This document shows, piece after piece, positions 32,997 to 44,513 of a stretch of DNA of 64,000 bases (positions are counted from its first letter, which is position 1; the number at the start of each line of letters is the position of its first letter). A program made the position numbers and the translations under genes. The DNA is taken from the NCBI GenBank assembly GCA_963664945.1, contig OY761822.1:1736001-1800000 (forward strand). Direction: 5' to 3'. A model generated the notes under the pieces. The model had not been told where the DNA came from and did not search any database. It was given only the letters and a program-made list of their open reading frames with translations. This DNA is from UBA6522 sp963664945 (GTDB lineage Bacteria > Pseudomonadota > Gammaproteobacteria > Steroidobacterales > Rariloculaceae).

Positions 32997-33341
32997 ATGC
33001 GCTCAATGCTACCCGGCATGTTGCTCGCCCTGGCGGCGCCCCTGGCGACGGCTCAGGACGCGCCGCCGGATCAGGGCAAGCAGGTATTCGACGCGTGGTG
33101 CGGTATCTGCCACGGACTGCCCAACGGCGCTTCCGGGGGCGGGACGGAAACGCTGGCCGCGCTCTACAGGGGTACGGAGATTCCAGCGCAGCTTGAGGAT
33201 CGGGCCGATTTGACCGAGGAACTGGTGGTGACGTTGACGCGCGAGGGGCGCAACACGATGCCGAACTTCAGGAAGACGGAGATTTCGGATTCGGAGTTGG
33301 AGGCGCTGGTGGCTTATCTCGTCGGGGACGGCACGGAATAA
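32997..33341 (+). CDS. Class I cytochrome c, probable PchC-like partner
   Basis: 114 residues. The signal peptide from ATG 32997 (MLLALAAPLATAQ) is followed by haem motif CGICH and distal Met in NTMPNFRK. GTG 32958, which overlaps the flavoprotein stop, is an alternative start. Size and position match the cytochrome subunit of flavocytochrome hydroxylases. It would accept electrons from the FAD subunit and pass them to the respiratory chain in the periplasm. Confidence 0.87.
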   Translation: MRSMLPGMLLALAAPLATAQDAPPDQGKQVFDAWCGICHGLPNGASGGGTETLAALYRGTEIPAQLEDRADLTEELVVTLTREGRNTMPNFRKTEISDSELEALVAYLVGDGTE

Positions 33342-33516
33342 GTTCCACGTCCGCCGCGAGTGCGGAACGGTTTCGTTGGATTGACGCCCCCCGTTCAGGC
33401 TCATGCCTCATTGGACAAGGCTCAGGGAGCCGGTCCCGGGAAACAAATGATAGAATCTGGCTCGAACGCTCCGGCCTGACGCCGTAATTTCCGTTCCCCG
33501 ATCGAGGGCATTCGGC

Positions 33517-36042
<2,526 letters not shown>

Positions 36043-36132
36043 CTGCGCTTGGCGGCCATGTGCCGGTACGGTCGATCTTGATCGTCACAAACGGGATTTC
36101 GAATTCCAACGACTGACACCTATAAAACAGAA

Positions 36133-36160
36133 TTGACATACAACGATATCGTTGTATAGT
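36133..36160 (+). promoter_or_regulatory. Consensus promoter overlapping a 20-bp palindrome
   Basis: TTGACA (36133-36138), a 16-bp spacer and TATAGT (36155-36160) form a near-consensus sigma70 promoter. The spacer is a perfect palindrome, ATACAACGATATCGTTGTAT (36138-36157), that overlaps both boxes, as expected of a dimeric repressor operator. It points into the broken ATPase genes. Confidence 0.8.
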
Positions 36161-37062
36161 TACTTACACAACATTTCGGAGTCGGCGGTTTCAAACTCGC
36201 GCTGCGCCAAAGCGATCCCGGCTGGCGTGAAAACTGGCGTCAGCACGGCGACACGTTTCTCACGCAAGCGCGCGAGACACGCGTCCCGATTCTGTTCATC
36301 GTCGATGAACTTCCCGACATGCTGCTCAACCTGTCCCGGGAGGATGAAGCCTTGCTGCGCGAATTCCTCGCCTGGTTTCGCACCCAACGACTGAATCCGG
36401 CGCCGGCCAGAGACTCAATCCGTTGGCTGGTTGGCGGTTCGGTCAATCTGGCAGGCACGCTTGACGCGCTCGGAATGGTGGATCTCATCAACGACCTTGA
36501 TGACATACGTCTGCCTCCGCTCACTGGCGATGACATTGAAGCCTTTGTGCAGGACATGCTGGGCGGCCGAGGCGTTCGATTCGAGAAGGATGTTGCGCAA
36601 CGGCTCAAAGCTCGCCTGGGTCGTCCCATCCCGCTGTTCATGCAGATGGCTACCCAGGACCTCTACCGGTTGTGGAAAAACGAGCAGCGCAAGATCGTCG
36701 CGGCGGATGTTGACACGATTTTTGACGCGTTGATTGTCAGTTCCGGCGCCCGCACCCGGTTGCAACACTTCTATTCGCGGATAAGGCAATACTACGCGGA
36801 ACCAAAGCGCTCGATTGCCTACGCCTTGTTGAGTCAAATCAGCGTGAGTGAATCCGGGTTGGGGCGCGTAACCCTGTTGCAGGCAACAGATCGCCTGTTG
36901 CTGGACCTCGGCCATGAATTCCCGGGGCACCAACGCAGGCAGATGTTCAATCAGCTATTACTCGACCTGGAAAACGATTTCTACATCATCGAGGTCGAAG
37001 ACGAGGTCTACGATTTCGCCAGCGGCGTGCTGAAATTGTGGTGGAGAAAGTACTATGCCTGA
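36160..37062 (+). pseudogene. 5'-truncated AAA-type ATPase gene
   Basis: The frame is open from about 36160 without a start codon that keeps the conserved part. VPILFIVDELPDMLL near 36285-36330 is a Walker B strand, followed by sensor-like SIRWLVGGSVNLAGTL and a helical C-terminal domain ending LWWRKYYA. The Walker A region that should precede it is missing, because the promoter at 36133 abuts the body directly. An internal deletion of the first part is likely. From ATG 36319 a 247-residue fragment could still be made. It overlaps the next ATPase gene by 8 bp. Confidence 0.75.
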
Positions 37063-37779
37063 ACCGGCCCATAGCACAAACATCGGGCTGTACCGATCAG
37101 GCGTCACCAGCCCGGAACGCTTGCGCCGAACCAGCGTTGGACGCGAGCGCATCCTCGACAATGCCATCGAATCCTTGCGTGGTTCAGTGGACAGAAAATC
37201 CAAACAGCACATGTTGTTTATCGGGCCGCGCGGGATTGGCAAGACCCACCTGCTCTCCTGCATTGAAGACACCGTTCAATCGGACGAAGCGCTCAGTGCC
37301 AGCGTCGTGGTTGTCCGGTTTCCGGAGGAATCGAATCAGACACGGTCCTTCGCCGATTTCCTGATCGGTATATGTCAGATCCTGAAAGATGTCCTTGAAG
37401 ACGAACCGCAATGGACGGACTTGTTCGCGAGATTGCAGACCGAGGAAGACAACACCAGGGTGGTCGACACGCTGGTACCCGCAATTCGCCAACGGAATCG
37501 CCGTTGCGATCGCACTCTGCTCATCATGCTCGAAAATCTCGGCGAGATCCTTACCCGGCAAATTCGCAACAAGAACGACATCGCCTCGCTGCGCAAGTTT
37601 CTCATGGCCGACAACGGCTGCCTCCTGTTGGCCACCGCGCCGCTGCACTTCGACGGGATCACCGACGTTGGACAGCCGTTTTACGATTTTTTCGACATTC
37701 AGATTCTGGAGAATCTGAGCTTTGAAGAAACGGTCGAAGTCATCCGGCTGAATCTCGATTGGGATGGGCGCAAGGACAT
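37055..37779 (+). pseudogene. AAA/archaeal-type ATPase, 5' part (split by phage block)
   Basis: N-terminal half of an ATP-binding protein: Walker A MLFIGPRGIGKTHLL (about residues 53-67), Walker B TLLIMLENLGE, sensor LLLATAPLHF. The family frame ends at RLNLDWDGRKDI, where the inserted block begins; beyond it the frame runs on 16 codons into foreign sequence. The 3' part resumes at 44741. Joined across one GACAT copy the gene is 1,497 bp (498 residues) and uninterrupted. It was probably the second gene of an ATPase pair under the palindromic promoter. Confidence 0.9.
37775..37779. repeat. Left 5-bp direct repeat (GACAT) of the phage block
   Basis: GACAT, repeated at 44741-44745. Collapsing the two copies restores the ATPase codons GRKDILETYDD. 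Confidence 0.85.
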
Positions 37780-37807
37780 TGTAGACGGACATAAGTCGCG
37801 TCCAAAC

Positions 37808-37847
37808 GTGAAGATGCGTGAAGATGCGTGAAGTGGCGTGATGAGGG
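37808..37847. repeat. Four 10-bp direct repeats near the element end
   Basis: gtgaagatgc, gtgaagatgc, gtgaagtggc and gtgatgaggg in tandem, starting 28 bp inside the element's left boundary. Iterated short sites near an end recall transposase-binding sites. Confidence 0.7.
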
Positions 37848-37926
37848 TAGTGAAAACAACAGGTTAGGCGGACAACGAAAGACGCGGGGCCACGGGGGCG
37901 GCGGACAGAAGTCTTGTCAAAAGTGC

Positions 37927-37994
37927 GCGAAACACCCCCGGCGTGCTGCCGCGAAAACGAAGGAAATAGCGATTCGCGACGGGGGGTGTTTCGC
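37927..37994. repeat. 13-bp inverted repeat with 42-bp loop
   Basis: gcgaaacaccccc (37927-37939) and its perfect complement (37982-37994) enclose a loop with a second small pairing (cgcgaa / ttcgcg). It could be a structured RNA, a terminator for the minus-strand transcript, or a protein-binding site. Confidence 0.7.
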
Positions 37995-38124
37995 CGTGAA
38001 AATGTAGGCGGGTCGAGGGGGTCAACCGCCGTGGGCTTTCACCCAGTTCATCGTCCGCCGTCCTCCGGTCGAGGTTCCACCCACCATGCACTGAGAGTGA
38101 GATTCGCGATCTTGGCGACGGTGG

Positions 38125-38949
38125 TCAGGCCGCCGGAAAGCCGTCCCATGTTCTGCCGCCCAACACGCGCCCGCTGATCTTCTTCCCGAACCGCCCCATC
38201 GGCGTGGAGCAGGAACCGCCGTTGAAGATTGATCTGGGCAGCTTGCCCTCCACACTCTCCACGGGCGCCCAGTCGCCCCACTGCTTGAAATGGAACGGCG
38301 TCCCGTGGGCGATGCACTGGTCTCGCAGGGAATGGAACCAAATCGGGTCGCTCGGTCTCGCCCGTGGACCACTCTCGCCCCCCGCGATGACCCAATCGAC
38401 GGCTTTGCGGTCGAGCCAGCCGTCCAGATCGATCCCGTCGAGCAATGGCTCGCAGGACAAGAAACGGATACGCGCCGGTATCTCTTCGAGATACGGCAAG
38501 CGCTTGTCCACCCACCGCTGATTCTCGACGGTCGTCCCAAGCCAGACGTTGTGCGGCCAGTCGCCCTCCCATGGCGCCAGGCGCCGCGCCAGATGGGGAC
38601 GCTTCGTCAGCAGCAGCCAGTCCAGGAACGGGGTTTCTTCGATAACCCGCCAAAGCCGCGCCCGCCACTCGGACAAGCCCTTCTTCCACTCGAAAACGTC
38701 CGCCATGGAAGCGCAAAAAACGCGGGCTCGCCTGCCGCCACGTTTGGCCGCCTCATTCCAGCGATGCGGCTGCCGCCAGTAAGCGTCGCTCATGAAGCGC
38801 CGCGGCCTGCCCGCGGTCCAAACGTCCAACCCCAGGCGTCTGGCCCACGCCTCGGCGTAGCAGTGGTCGCACGCCGGCGAGACCTTCACGCACCCCCACC
38901 AGGGATTGAAGGTGTGGTCCGTCCACTCGATCTTCGAATCACGCGCCAT
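38125..38949 (-). CDS. DUF5131 (phage Gp37/Gp68) radical-SAM-like protein
   Basis: 274 residues. It opens IEWTDHTFNPWWGCVKVSPA, and the spaced Cys of WGC...CDHCYAE could ligate an iron-sulphur cluster as in radical SAM proteins. Later conserved parts are FLDWLLLTKRP, WLGTTVENQRW, LSCEPLLDG and VIAGGESGPRARP. The family is frequent in phages and actinobacterial genomes, and its chemistry is not established. It is the last gene in the block's transcription direction, outside the usual Mu head operon order, so it may be cargo. Confidence 0.88.
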   Translation of the reverse strand: MARDSKIEWTDHTFNPWWGCVKVSPACDHCYAEAWARRLGLDVWTAGRPRRFMSDAYWRQPHRWNEAAKRGGRRARVFCASMADVFEWKKGLSEWRARLWRVIEETPFLDWLLLTKRPHLARRLAPWEGDWPHNVWLGTTVENQRWVDKRLPYLEEIPARIRFLSCEPLLDGIDLDGWLDRKAVDWVIAGGESGPRARPSDPIWFHSLRDQCIAHGTPFHFKQWGDWAPVESVEGKLPRSIFNGGSCSTPMGRFGKKISGRVLGGRTWDGFPAA

Positions 38950-39053
38950 GACAGTCCCTCGCGTCGAATCTTACCGTGGCGCAACGGGCGGGATCGCGCC
39001 TTGCACGGGGCGTGCAACGGCGCCGCGCCGGTGGGGTGCGCGGCCCTGTGCGT

Positions 39054-39407
39054 TCAAACGAGCACGGAGCCGTCCTCGTCGTAGAGTCTCTCGCCGGTGC
39101 CGCCGGGCGGCAGGCCGACGCCGTCGAAGACCGCGGGCAGGGTGGAGCGCAGCGGCTCGTCGAGGGCGGGCTGGTAGACGGTCCAGAGCACGGCGAGGAA
39201 CTGGGCGGGGTCGTGGGCGGGGTCGTCGAGGTCCCAGGCGAGGCCCGTGTCGCCCACCGTCACCGGCTTGTCGGCGGCGAACACGCGCCGGAAGCTGCCG
39301 ACATTGTAATGGTCGCCGTCGACGGTGCCGGCCTCGTCGTCCCAGACGATCGATCGCGGCTCGCGGCCGCGCATGTAGTCGGGGATCATGATGGTGTGGA
39401 CGGCCAT
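39054..39407 (-). CDS. Small phage-block protein, unknown
   Basis: 117 residues (MAVHTIMIPDYMRGREPRSI), acidic, with AWDLDDPAHDPAQFLAVLWTVYQPALDEPL. No motif recognised. It follows the F-like head gene directly (its ATG touches that gene's stop), so it is cotranscribed with the head genes. It could be a head-completion or regulatory protein, but that is only positional. Confidence 0.6.
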   Translation of the reverse strand: MAVHTIMIPDYMRGREPRSIVWDDEAGTVDGDHYNVGSFRRVFAADKPVTVGDTGLAWDLDDPAHDPAQFLAVLWTVYQPALDEPLRSTLPAVFDGVGLPPGGTGERLYDEDGSVLV

Positions 39408-40841
39408 TCAGGGATCGTAATGGAAAAGGACGCCCAACACCAAATCCAGCATCTCCGGGTCGTCGCGCGCCATTGTCCGAAGGCAATCCTCCCCCCAGAC
39501 CGGGTGGAAGGTCATCTGCATGGCCATGGTGAGGACCTCGAGCGGCGACTCGTCGTCGCCGTATTCACGGCCGGCGTAGGCCCGGATGTACTGGTCTTTG
39601 CGGCCGATCTCCTTCGGGCCGCCGCCCACGACGACGCGCGCCTCGCCGGCTGTCCGGCGCCGGTGCAGCTGCCGGAACAAGCCGTCCAGCCCCGGCATCG
39701 TGCTCTGCAGGTGGTGGAGGTACTCGTGGAGCGGGTTGCCGATGTCCTTCGCCACGCTGATCTCGGCCCGCCCGGTCGGTCCGAATGGACGCCGGAAGCC
39801 GCGCCTGGAGGCCTTGATGGCGTTGAGCGGCAGCGTGTTTCCGGAGCGCACCCAGGACGCGGGCAGTTCCTCCGCCGCGGCGCGCAGCCGCCTGGCCGTC
39901 CGGCCGCCCCGGGGGCCCACGCCGATGTCGGCGGCGACGGTGCCGGCGCCGCGTTCCTCGCGCAGCCGCCGGCGGAGATCGCGGCGGAACCGGTCGGGGA
40001 AGTCCGCGGCCTCGGCGCCGCCGGCGGCCCGCACCATCGCCTCGCGCGCGCCGCGGCCCATGTCGATCCAGTCGCCGAGCCCGCGCGCCCGCGCCGCGGC
40101 CGCCAAGGGCGCCGGCGCCGCGGCGATCTTGCGCTCCAGAATCTTTCTGGCCTCCGCCGCGGGCCGGAGCAGCCCGACATTGTGGCCGAACCCCGGGTCG
40201 ATTCCGACGGGCACGTCGAGCGTCTCCCCGGTGATCTCGTTGAGCCAGGGAAAGGTCTGTCCGGAGCCATCCGGCGGGCCGTCCGACGGCTTCAGCCCGA
40301 ACTCCTCCAGATCCGCGTCGGAGAGCTGGATCACCCTGCAGCGGCAGCGCCAGCCGTTGGGCGGGTAGTGCGTGCGCCAGAAGGGGTCGTCGTGGCGCAG
40401 CACGGTGCGGTCCCAGGCCAGGTGCGCCGGGCGGGTGCGGGAGTCGTTGACGGCGTCGTACATCAGCCACGGCGCGCGCGCGGCCTCGCGCTCGATCATC
40501 TCCCAGCGCCCCTTGGCGTAGGACATGCGGATGTTGGTGTCGAAGATGATGCGCAGTCGGCGGGTCGATCCGAGCTTCCCGCCCCACCAGCCTTTCGAGC
40601 GCAGCAGCGGCTCCAGTTCCTTCTGGAAGTCCCCGAACGTGATGCCCCCGGCGATGGCCTTGTCCACGGACGCGCGGATGTCCTGGAGAATGTCCAGGCG
40701 CATCGCCTTGGCGACGGTGAAGGAGCGCAGGTGGGTGGCGGCGTCGGTCTCTCGCCAGTCGTAGCCGGCGTGAAAGCCCTTGGCGCGGAAGTGCTCGACG
40801 GCCTCGGCCGGCGGGAGGTTCAGGATTTCGGGCTCGGGCAT
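39408..40841 (-). CDS. Mu F-like minor head protein
   Basis: 477 residues. The SPP1 gp7/Mu gpF minor-head domain lies in the first 250, with DSRTRPAHLAWD and the diagnostic FWRTHYPPNGWRCRCRVIQL. The C-terminal half (GDDESPLEVLTMAMQ) is less conserved. In Mu this protein (gp30/F) associates with portal and capsid early in head assembly. The start at 40841 (MPEPEILNLPPAEA) fits homologues; an upstream extension of 33 codons is Arg-rich and unlikely. Confidence 0.9.
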   Translation of the reverse strand: MPEPEILNLPPAEAVEHFRAKGFHAGYDWRETDAATHLRSFTVAKAMRLDILQDIRASVDKAIAGGITFGDFQKELEPLLRSKGWWGGKLGSTRRLRIIFDTNIRMSYAKGRWEMIEREAARAPWLMYDAVNDSRTRPAHLAWDRTVLRHDDPFWRTHYPPNGWRCRCRVIQLSDADLEEFGLKPSDGPPDGSGQTFPWLNEITGETLDVPVGIDPGFGHNVGLLRPAAEARKILERKIAAAPAPLAAAARARGLGDWIDMGRGAREAMVRAAGGAEAADFPDRFRRDLRRRLREERGAGTVAADIGVGPRGGRTARRLRAAAEELPASWVRSGNTLPLNAIKASRRGFRRPFGPTGRAEISVAKDIGNPLHEYLHHLQSTMPGLDGLFRQLHRRRTAGEARVVVGGGPKEIGRKDQYIRAYAGREYGDDESPLEVLTMAMQMTFHPVWGEDCLRTMARDDPEMLDLVLGVLFHYDP

Positions 40842-40869
40842 GGGCCTATTGGAGGGGGGGCGGCCGAAT

Positions 40870-40969
40870 ATGCGTTTTGCGCATGCGCGGCCACTCCGGA
40901 GCGCCGTTGAAGGTCGCGATCCAGACCGGATCCGAGTCATTTTGTGAAAACGGATGCGTTTTGCGCATG
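40870..40969. repeat. Two copies of hairpin motif atgcgttttgcgcatg
   Basis: Identical 16-bp copies at 40870-40885 and 40954-40969, each with a 5-bp stem (atgcg/cgcat) and ttttg loop. They lie in the 143-bp gap between the portal and F-like genes. Confidence 0.8.
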
Positions 40970-40984
40970 ACCTCGACCCGGCCC

Positions 40985-42589
40985 CTATTCGAGCCCCGCG
41001 CCGCCGGACAGGTGCGCGGAGAACGTCATGCGGCGCAGTGTCTCCACCACGGTGGCGTCGTCCATGCGGCCGAACAGATCGGGCAGGCGATCGCGCCAGT
41101 CCTCGATGCTCTCACCGCGATCGAGCGCGGCGGCCGCCTCGGCCAGCACCGGCCCGACCGCGGGCTCCATGAGGTTCGCCCAGCCGCCGCCCCGGACCAG
41201 TTCGTCGACGGCGGCATCGATCGCGTCTCCGTCGGCGCCGGCCCCGGCCAGGGCGCGCACGAGGGACGCGGCGCGCGCGGCGGCCATTTCGTTGGCCTCA
41301 TCGTCCCCGTCCTCTTCCTCCTCGTTGGGCGGCGTCTCTTGCTCTTCCTCCGTTTCCACCTTCGGCGGTCCCGGCCGGGGCGCCTCCTCCCACTCCCCGC
41401 CGTAGACGTCCATGACGTGCCGGGCGGTGGGCCGCAGGCCCGTGGTCCGGGAAATGACCTCCTCGCGCTTGGCGCGCGCGTCCAGGTCCTCGCGCGGATC
41501 CGCGTCGTGGCGGATCCTCGGCACGGCCGCGGTGGGGAAGTTCCACCGCGTCAACCAGGCTGAGATGGTGGCGTTGAGCGCCTCGTCGAGCAGCCGGCAG
41601 TCCGACGCCACGGTCTCGTCGCGCACGTCCTTCTGCACTTCGGCCGTGCCGCGCCACGGTCCCTGGTCGGTGGTGGAGGACTGGCCGAGGATGGTGGTGG
41701 TGATGGCGTGGTCGAGGTATTTGATGAACGACTCGAAATCCATCCCGCCGCTGCCGCCGGAGCGCTGCGCGGTCGCCAGCAGCTCCACCGTCTGGTCCTC
41801 GGGTATGGCGATGCCGGCGCCGGTGGCGAGCGACTGGATGATGGCGAGCAGCTTTTTCTGCTCGCCCGCGGTGGCGCCCTTCGGGTAGGTGCCCTTGGCC
41901 GTGGGCGCGCCGAACTTCTCGAGCGCCACCGCCCAGAACTTCCACCCGTGACGCTTGAACCACACCGGCCAGTAGCACCACCGGGCAAGTCCCGGCGCGT
42001 AGGGCAGGTCCCGGTGTTCGCCGGGCCGGGCCAGCGTCACGAACTTGCCGTGCGGCACCGGCTCGCCCTGGGGCGCGGCGTAGGTGCGCAGCAGCAGCCC
42101 GCCCCGCGTCGACCACGTGAACCGGTCGAGCGAGCGCACGACGAGGTCCTGGAGCACCACGCGATCATCGTCCCGCGCCCACAACGCCTCGCCCACGGCC
42201 CAGCCGTACCACACCCCGTGCAGCAGCTGGCGGGAGGTTTCCTCGAAGCCGATTCCGGCGAGCTGCCCGGCCAGATCCTCGGCGGCGGCGCGGTCCACGG
42301 CGGACTCCCCGCCCGGCTCGACCTCCCAGGGCCTGGAGATCGCGGCGTTGAGCCGCTGGTCCAGCGCGGCGGCGCAGCGCTCGTCGCGCAGCACGTTGCG
42401 GTACGTCTGGAGCGCGTGCGTGTCGTCGCTGAGGTGGTCGTAGGCATAGCGGGCCTCGGCCGTCGGATCGAGCGGCAGCTCGCCTATGTAGGGCGCGAGC
42501 ATGGCGCCGACGCCGGAACCGGCGACCTCCCCGGCCGGCGGCGTCGCCGGCGTGCGTCGAAACAGTGAAGCGAACGAAAAACGGGCCAT
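40985..42589 (-). CDS. Mu-like portal protein (DUF935, gp29-like)
   Basis: 534 residues of the DUF935 portal family: RNVLRDERCAAALDQRLNAA, WYGWAVGEALWARDDD, KHGW-type segment WFKRHGWKFWAVALEKFGAP, and SSTTDQGPWRGTAEVQKDV. The C-terminal 130 residues are acidic, then Ala-rich, and may be a fused helical extension. ATG 42589 overlaps the terminase stop by one base (TGATG). The portal forms the dodecameric entry ring for packaging DNA. Confidence 0.93.
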   Translation of the reverse strand: MARFSFASLFRRTPATPPAGEVAGSGVGAMLAPYIGELPLDPTAEARYAYDHLSDDTHALQTYRNVLRDERCAAALDQRLNAAISRPWEVEPGGESAVDRAAAEDLAGQLAGIGFEETSRQLLHGVWYGWAVGEALWARDDDRVVLQDLVVRSLDRFTWSTRGGLLLRTYAAPQGEPVPHGKFVTLARPGEHRDLPYAPGLARWCYWPVWFKRHGWKFWAVALEKFGAPTAKGTYPKGATAGEQKKLLAIIQSLATGAGIAIPEDQTVELLATAQRSGGSGGMDFESFIKYLDHAITTTILGQSSTTDQGPWRGTAEVQKDVRDETVASDCRLLDEALNATISAWLTRWNFPTAAVPRIRHDADPREDLDARAKREEVISRTTGLRPTARHVMDVYGGEWEEAPRPGPPKVETEEEQETPPNEEEEDGDDEANEMAAARAASLVRALAGAGADGDAIDAAVDELVRGGGWANLMEPAVGPVLAEAAAALDRGESIEDWRDRLPDLFGRMDDATVVETLRRMTFSAHLSGGAGLE

Positions 42590-43989
42590 CAGTGGTACCC
42601 TCCGAGCTCCCGGGCGTCGCCGTGCACGACGCCCAGGCCGTGGTCGATGTTTTCCTTCGCCTCCGCCCTCGAGGACGGATTGGCGAAGGCGCCGAACGCC
42701 TCGCGCGGCGGCAGCGCATGGCCCTCCACCGGGCCGGCGGCGCCGGCCGCCGCGGCCGCCATGAGCGCCAGCGCCCAGAAGCGGTCGGCGTGGCCGTCCT
42801 CGGTCTCCTCGGCCAGCAGCCGGATCTGGCCGGTGGGACCGGCGATCTTCCGCACCGAGTGAAGATCCGAGCGCAGCGCGGCGTTGCCGGCCGGTATCCG
42901 GATCGTGCGGTCCTCGAACCGCTCCTTCAGGCAGGTGGCCATGTGAAGCTTCGACGCCTGGCTGAACAGAATGCCCTCCACACGGCTCTTGCCGTATCGG
43001 CCCTCGGCGTCCTCGACCGGCTTCTCGCCCATGCCGGTCTGGTCCATGGCGATGCGCACCGCGCGATAGCGGTCCACCAATTCGTCCAGCGCCTCGTCCT
43101 GCTCGGCAAACGTCGCCCGTTGCAGTTCCCGGATCTCGCGCACCCAGGCGACGTCGCCGATCATCTCGGTCGCGGCCGCGCACCACAGGTGGCGGCGGCG
43201 CCCGATGTCGTTGCCGATGTGGCACAGCCCGCCGCCGTACAACTCCGGGCGTCCCGCCTGCGGGCTCTCGCAGGCGTCGATTAGGTCGTAGGGCAACCAG
43301 GCGCTGGCCTCGTCCAGCCATTCGCAGAGGTACTCCTGGCGCCACAGGTCCTCGTCCGCCAGCCCCGCCCGCAGCTCCCCGGCGTCGACCGGCAACCCGC
43401 CCTCGACGGCGCGGTGAATGTCGACCACGTGTTTCGACCACTGGGCGGTGTCGCTCGTCATGAGTTCGTAGAACTTGCCGGACTTGCCCCTGGGGGTGGA
43501 CGTGATGCGTATCTTCCACCCATGGGTGATGGAGGGAAACAGCGCGCCCCATATTTCCCGGCTCGACTGGTGGATGGCGAATTCGTCCAGGTAGACGTTG
43601 CGCGAGTAGCCGCGCGCGGTGTCGGGGTTGGCGGGCAGCGCCGTGACGCGGTTGCCGCCGCCGGCGTCCCATTCGTTGGCAAGATAGCGCTGGCCCTCGA
43701 TCTCAAGCTCGTATTCCGACTCCTCGATCACCAGGCCGTACGCCTTCGCGTGCGTCTGGATGCCGGCGCGCATCGCTTCCCTCGCCTGGCGGTCGCCGCG
43801 CGACAGCACAAGCCACGGGGACGCGCGATCCTGCGCCCGCGCCGCCATCATGTCGTCGACAATCTCGAGCGTGGTGGCGAACGTCTTGCCGACCTGGCGC
43901 GACCACATGCCGATCTTGAATCGGCTCTTGTCCCTGTACCAGGCGTGCTGGTAGTCGTAGAGCGGAACGGCGGGCGCACGATCAGTCAT
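42589..43989 (-). CDS. Mu-like terminase large subunit (gp28-like)
   Basis: 466 residues. Walker A-like MWSRQVGKTFATTLEIV (about residue 30) and Walker B NVYLDEFAIHQ (about residue 131) with the SITSTP-type coupling motif RITSTPRGKSG. The C-terminal RNase H-like nuclease domain includes IGNDIGRRR and RIAMDQTGMGEK. It is full-length and overlaps the gp27-like gene by 8 bp. It would power DNA packaging, so the block could in principle help or hijack packaging if another phage supplied capsid and tail. Confidence 0.93.
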   Translation of the reverse strand: MTDRAPAVPLYDYQHAWYRDKSRFKIGMWSRQVGKTFATTLEIVDDMMAARAQDRASPWLVLSRGDRQAREAMRAGIQTHAKAYGLVIEESEYELEIEGQRYLANEWDAGGGNRVTALPANPDTARGYSRNVYLDEFAIHQSSREIWGALFPSITHGWKIRITSTPRGKSGKFYELMTSDTAQWSKHVVDIHRAVEGGLPVDAGELRAGLADEDLWRQEYLCEWLDEASAWLPYDLIDACESPQAGRPELYGGGLCHIGNDIGRRRHLWCAAATEMIGDVAWVREIRELQRATFAEQDEALDELVDRYRAVRIAMDQTGMGEKPVEDAEGRYGKSRVEGILFSQASKLHMATCLKERFEDRTIRIPAGNAALRSDLHSVRKIAGPTGQIRLLAEETEDGHADRFWALALMAAAAAGAAGPVEGHALPPREAFGAFANPSSRAEAKENIDHGLGVVHGDARELGGYH

Positions 43990-44512
43990 CGATGATGCCG
44001 TAGATGTCGCGCCGGACCCGGCGGATGACTTCCATGGGATCGGCGCCGGCCGAGGCGTCCTTTTCGGCGGCGGCGAGCGTCGCTGCCGCGGCCCGCAGCG
44101 CCTTCCTGCGCTCCTCGCGCAGGCGCGTGCCCGCCCGCGCGGCGTCGGCCACCGAGCGGGCCGCGCCGGCCAGCGCCTTGAGGTCCGTGTCCTCCTCCTC
44201 GCTGGCGCGGACCAGGACGGTGAAAATCCGCTCCTGGATCATGCGCAGCGTGACCTCGGAGAACGCGCCGTCGTCGTCGGGCACCGCGGCCCGCAGCGCC
44301 AGCGCCGCGTCGGTCGAGAGCCGCAGGTCCTCGATGCGCCGCTCGATTTTTTTCCCGTGCCGGTGCACCGCGGCGTGCGAAATGCCGTAGCCCTGCGCCG
44401 TCAGCCAGCCCGCGAGCTCGACGTAGCCGGAAAACCCGCGTTCTATCAGCCGCCGATCCAGTTCCTCGCGTACCTCCACCGGCAGCATCTCGACCTTCGA
44501 GGGCGCGGGCAT
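43982..44512 (-). CDS. DUF3486 / Mu gp27-like protein
   Basis: 176 residues: SKVEMLPVEVREELDRRLIERGFSGYVELAGWL is the family opening, an HTH-like small-terminase-type N-terminus, then a long helical C-terminal region with DAARAGTRLREERRKALRAA. In Mu-like phages it precedes the large terminase and is thought to act as small terminase. Overlap with the large subunit gene is 8 bp. Confidence 0.88.
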   Translation of the reverse strand: MPAPSKVEMLPVEVREELDRRLIERGFSGYVELAGWLTAQGYGISHAAVHRHGKKIERRIEDLRLSTDAALALRAAVPDDDGAFSEVTLRMIQERIFTVLVRASEEEDTDLKALAGAARSVADAARAGTRLREERRKALRAAAATLAAAEKDASAGADPMEVIRRVRRDIYGIIDD

Positions 44513-44513
44513 G

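Larger units (their letters stand above)
37780..38124. other. 345-bp end segment without a recognised gene
   Basis: It carries four 10-bp direct repeats and a 13-bp inverted repeat (described separately). A 75-residue minus-strand frame crosses it, but it is Arg/Pro/Leu-rich and matches nothing I know. I see it as regulatory or end sequence of the element. Confidence 0.5.

Noticed and set aside
37864..38091. 75-residue minus-strand frame at the end of the Mu-like block
   Set aside because: Crosses the 13-bp inverted repeat and has no recognisable sequence pattern; more likely non-coding end DNA.
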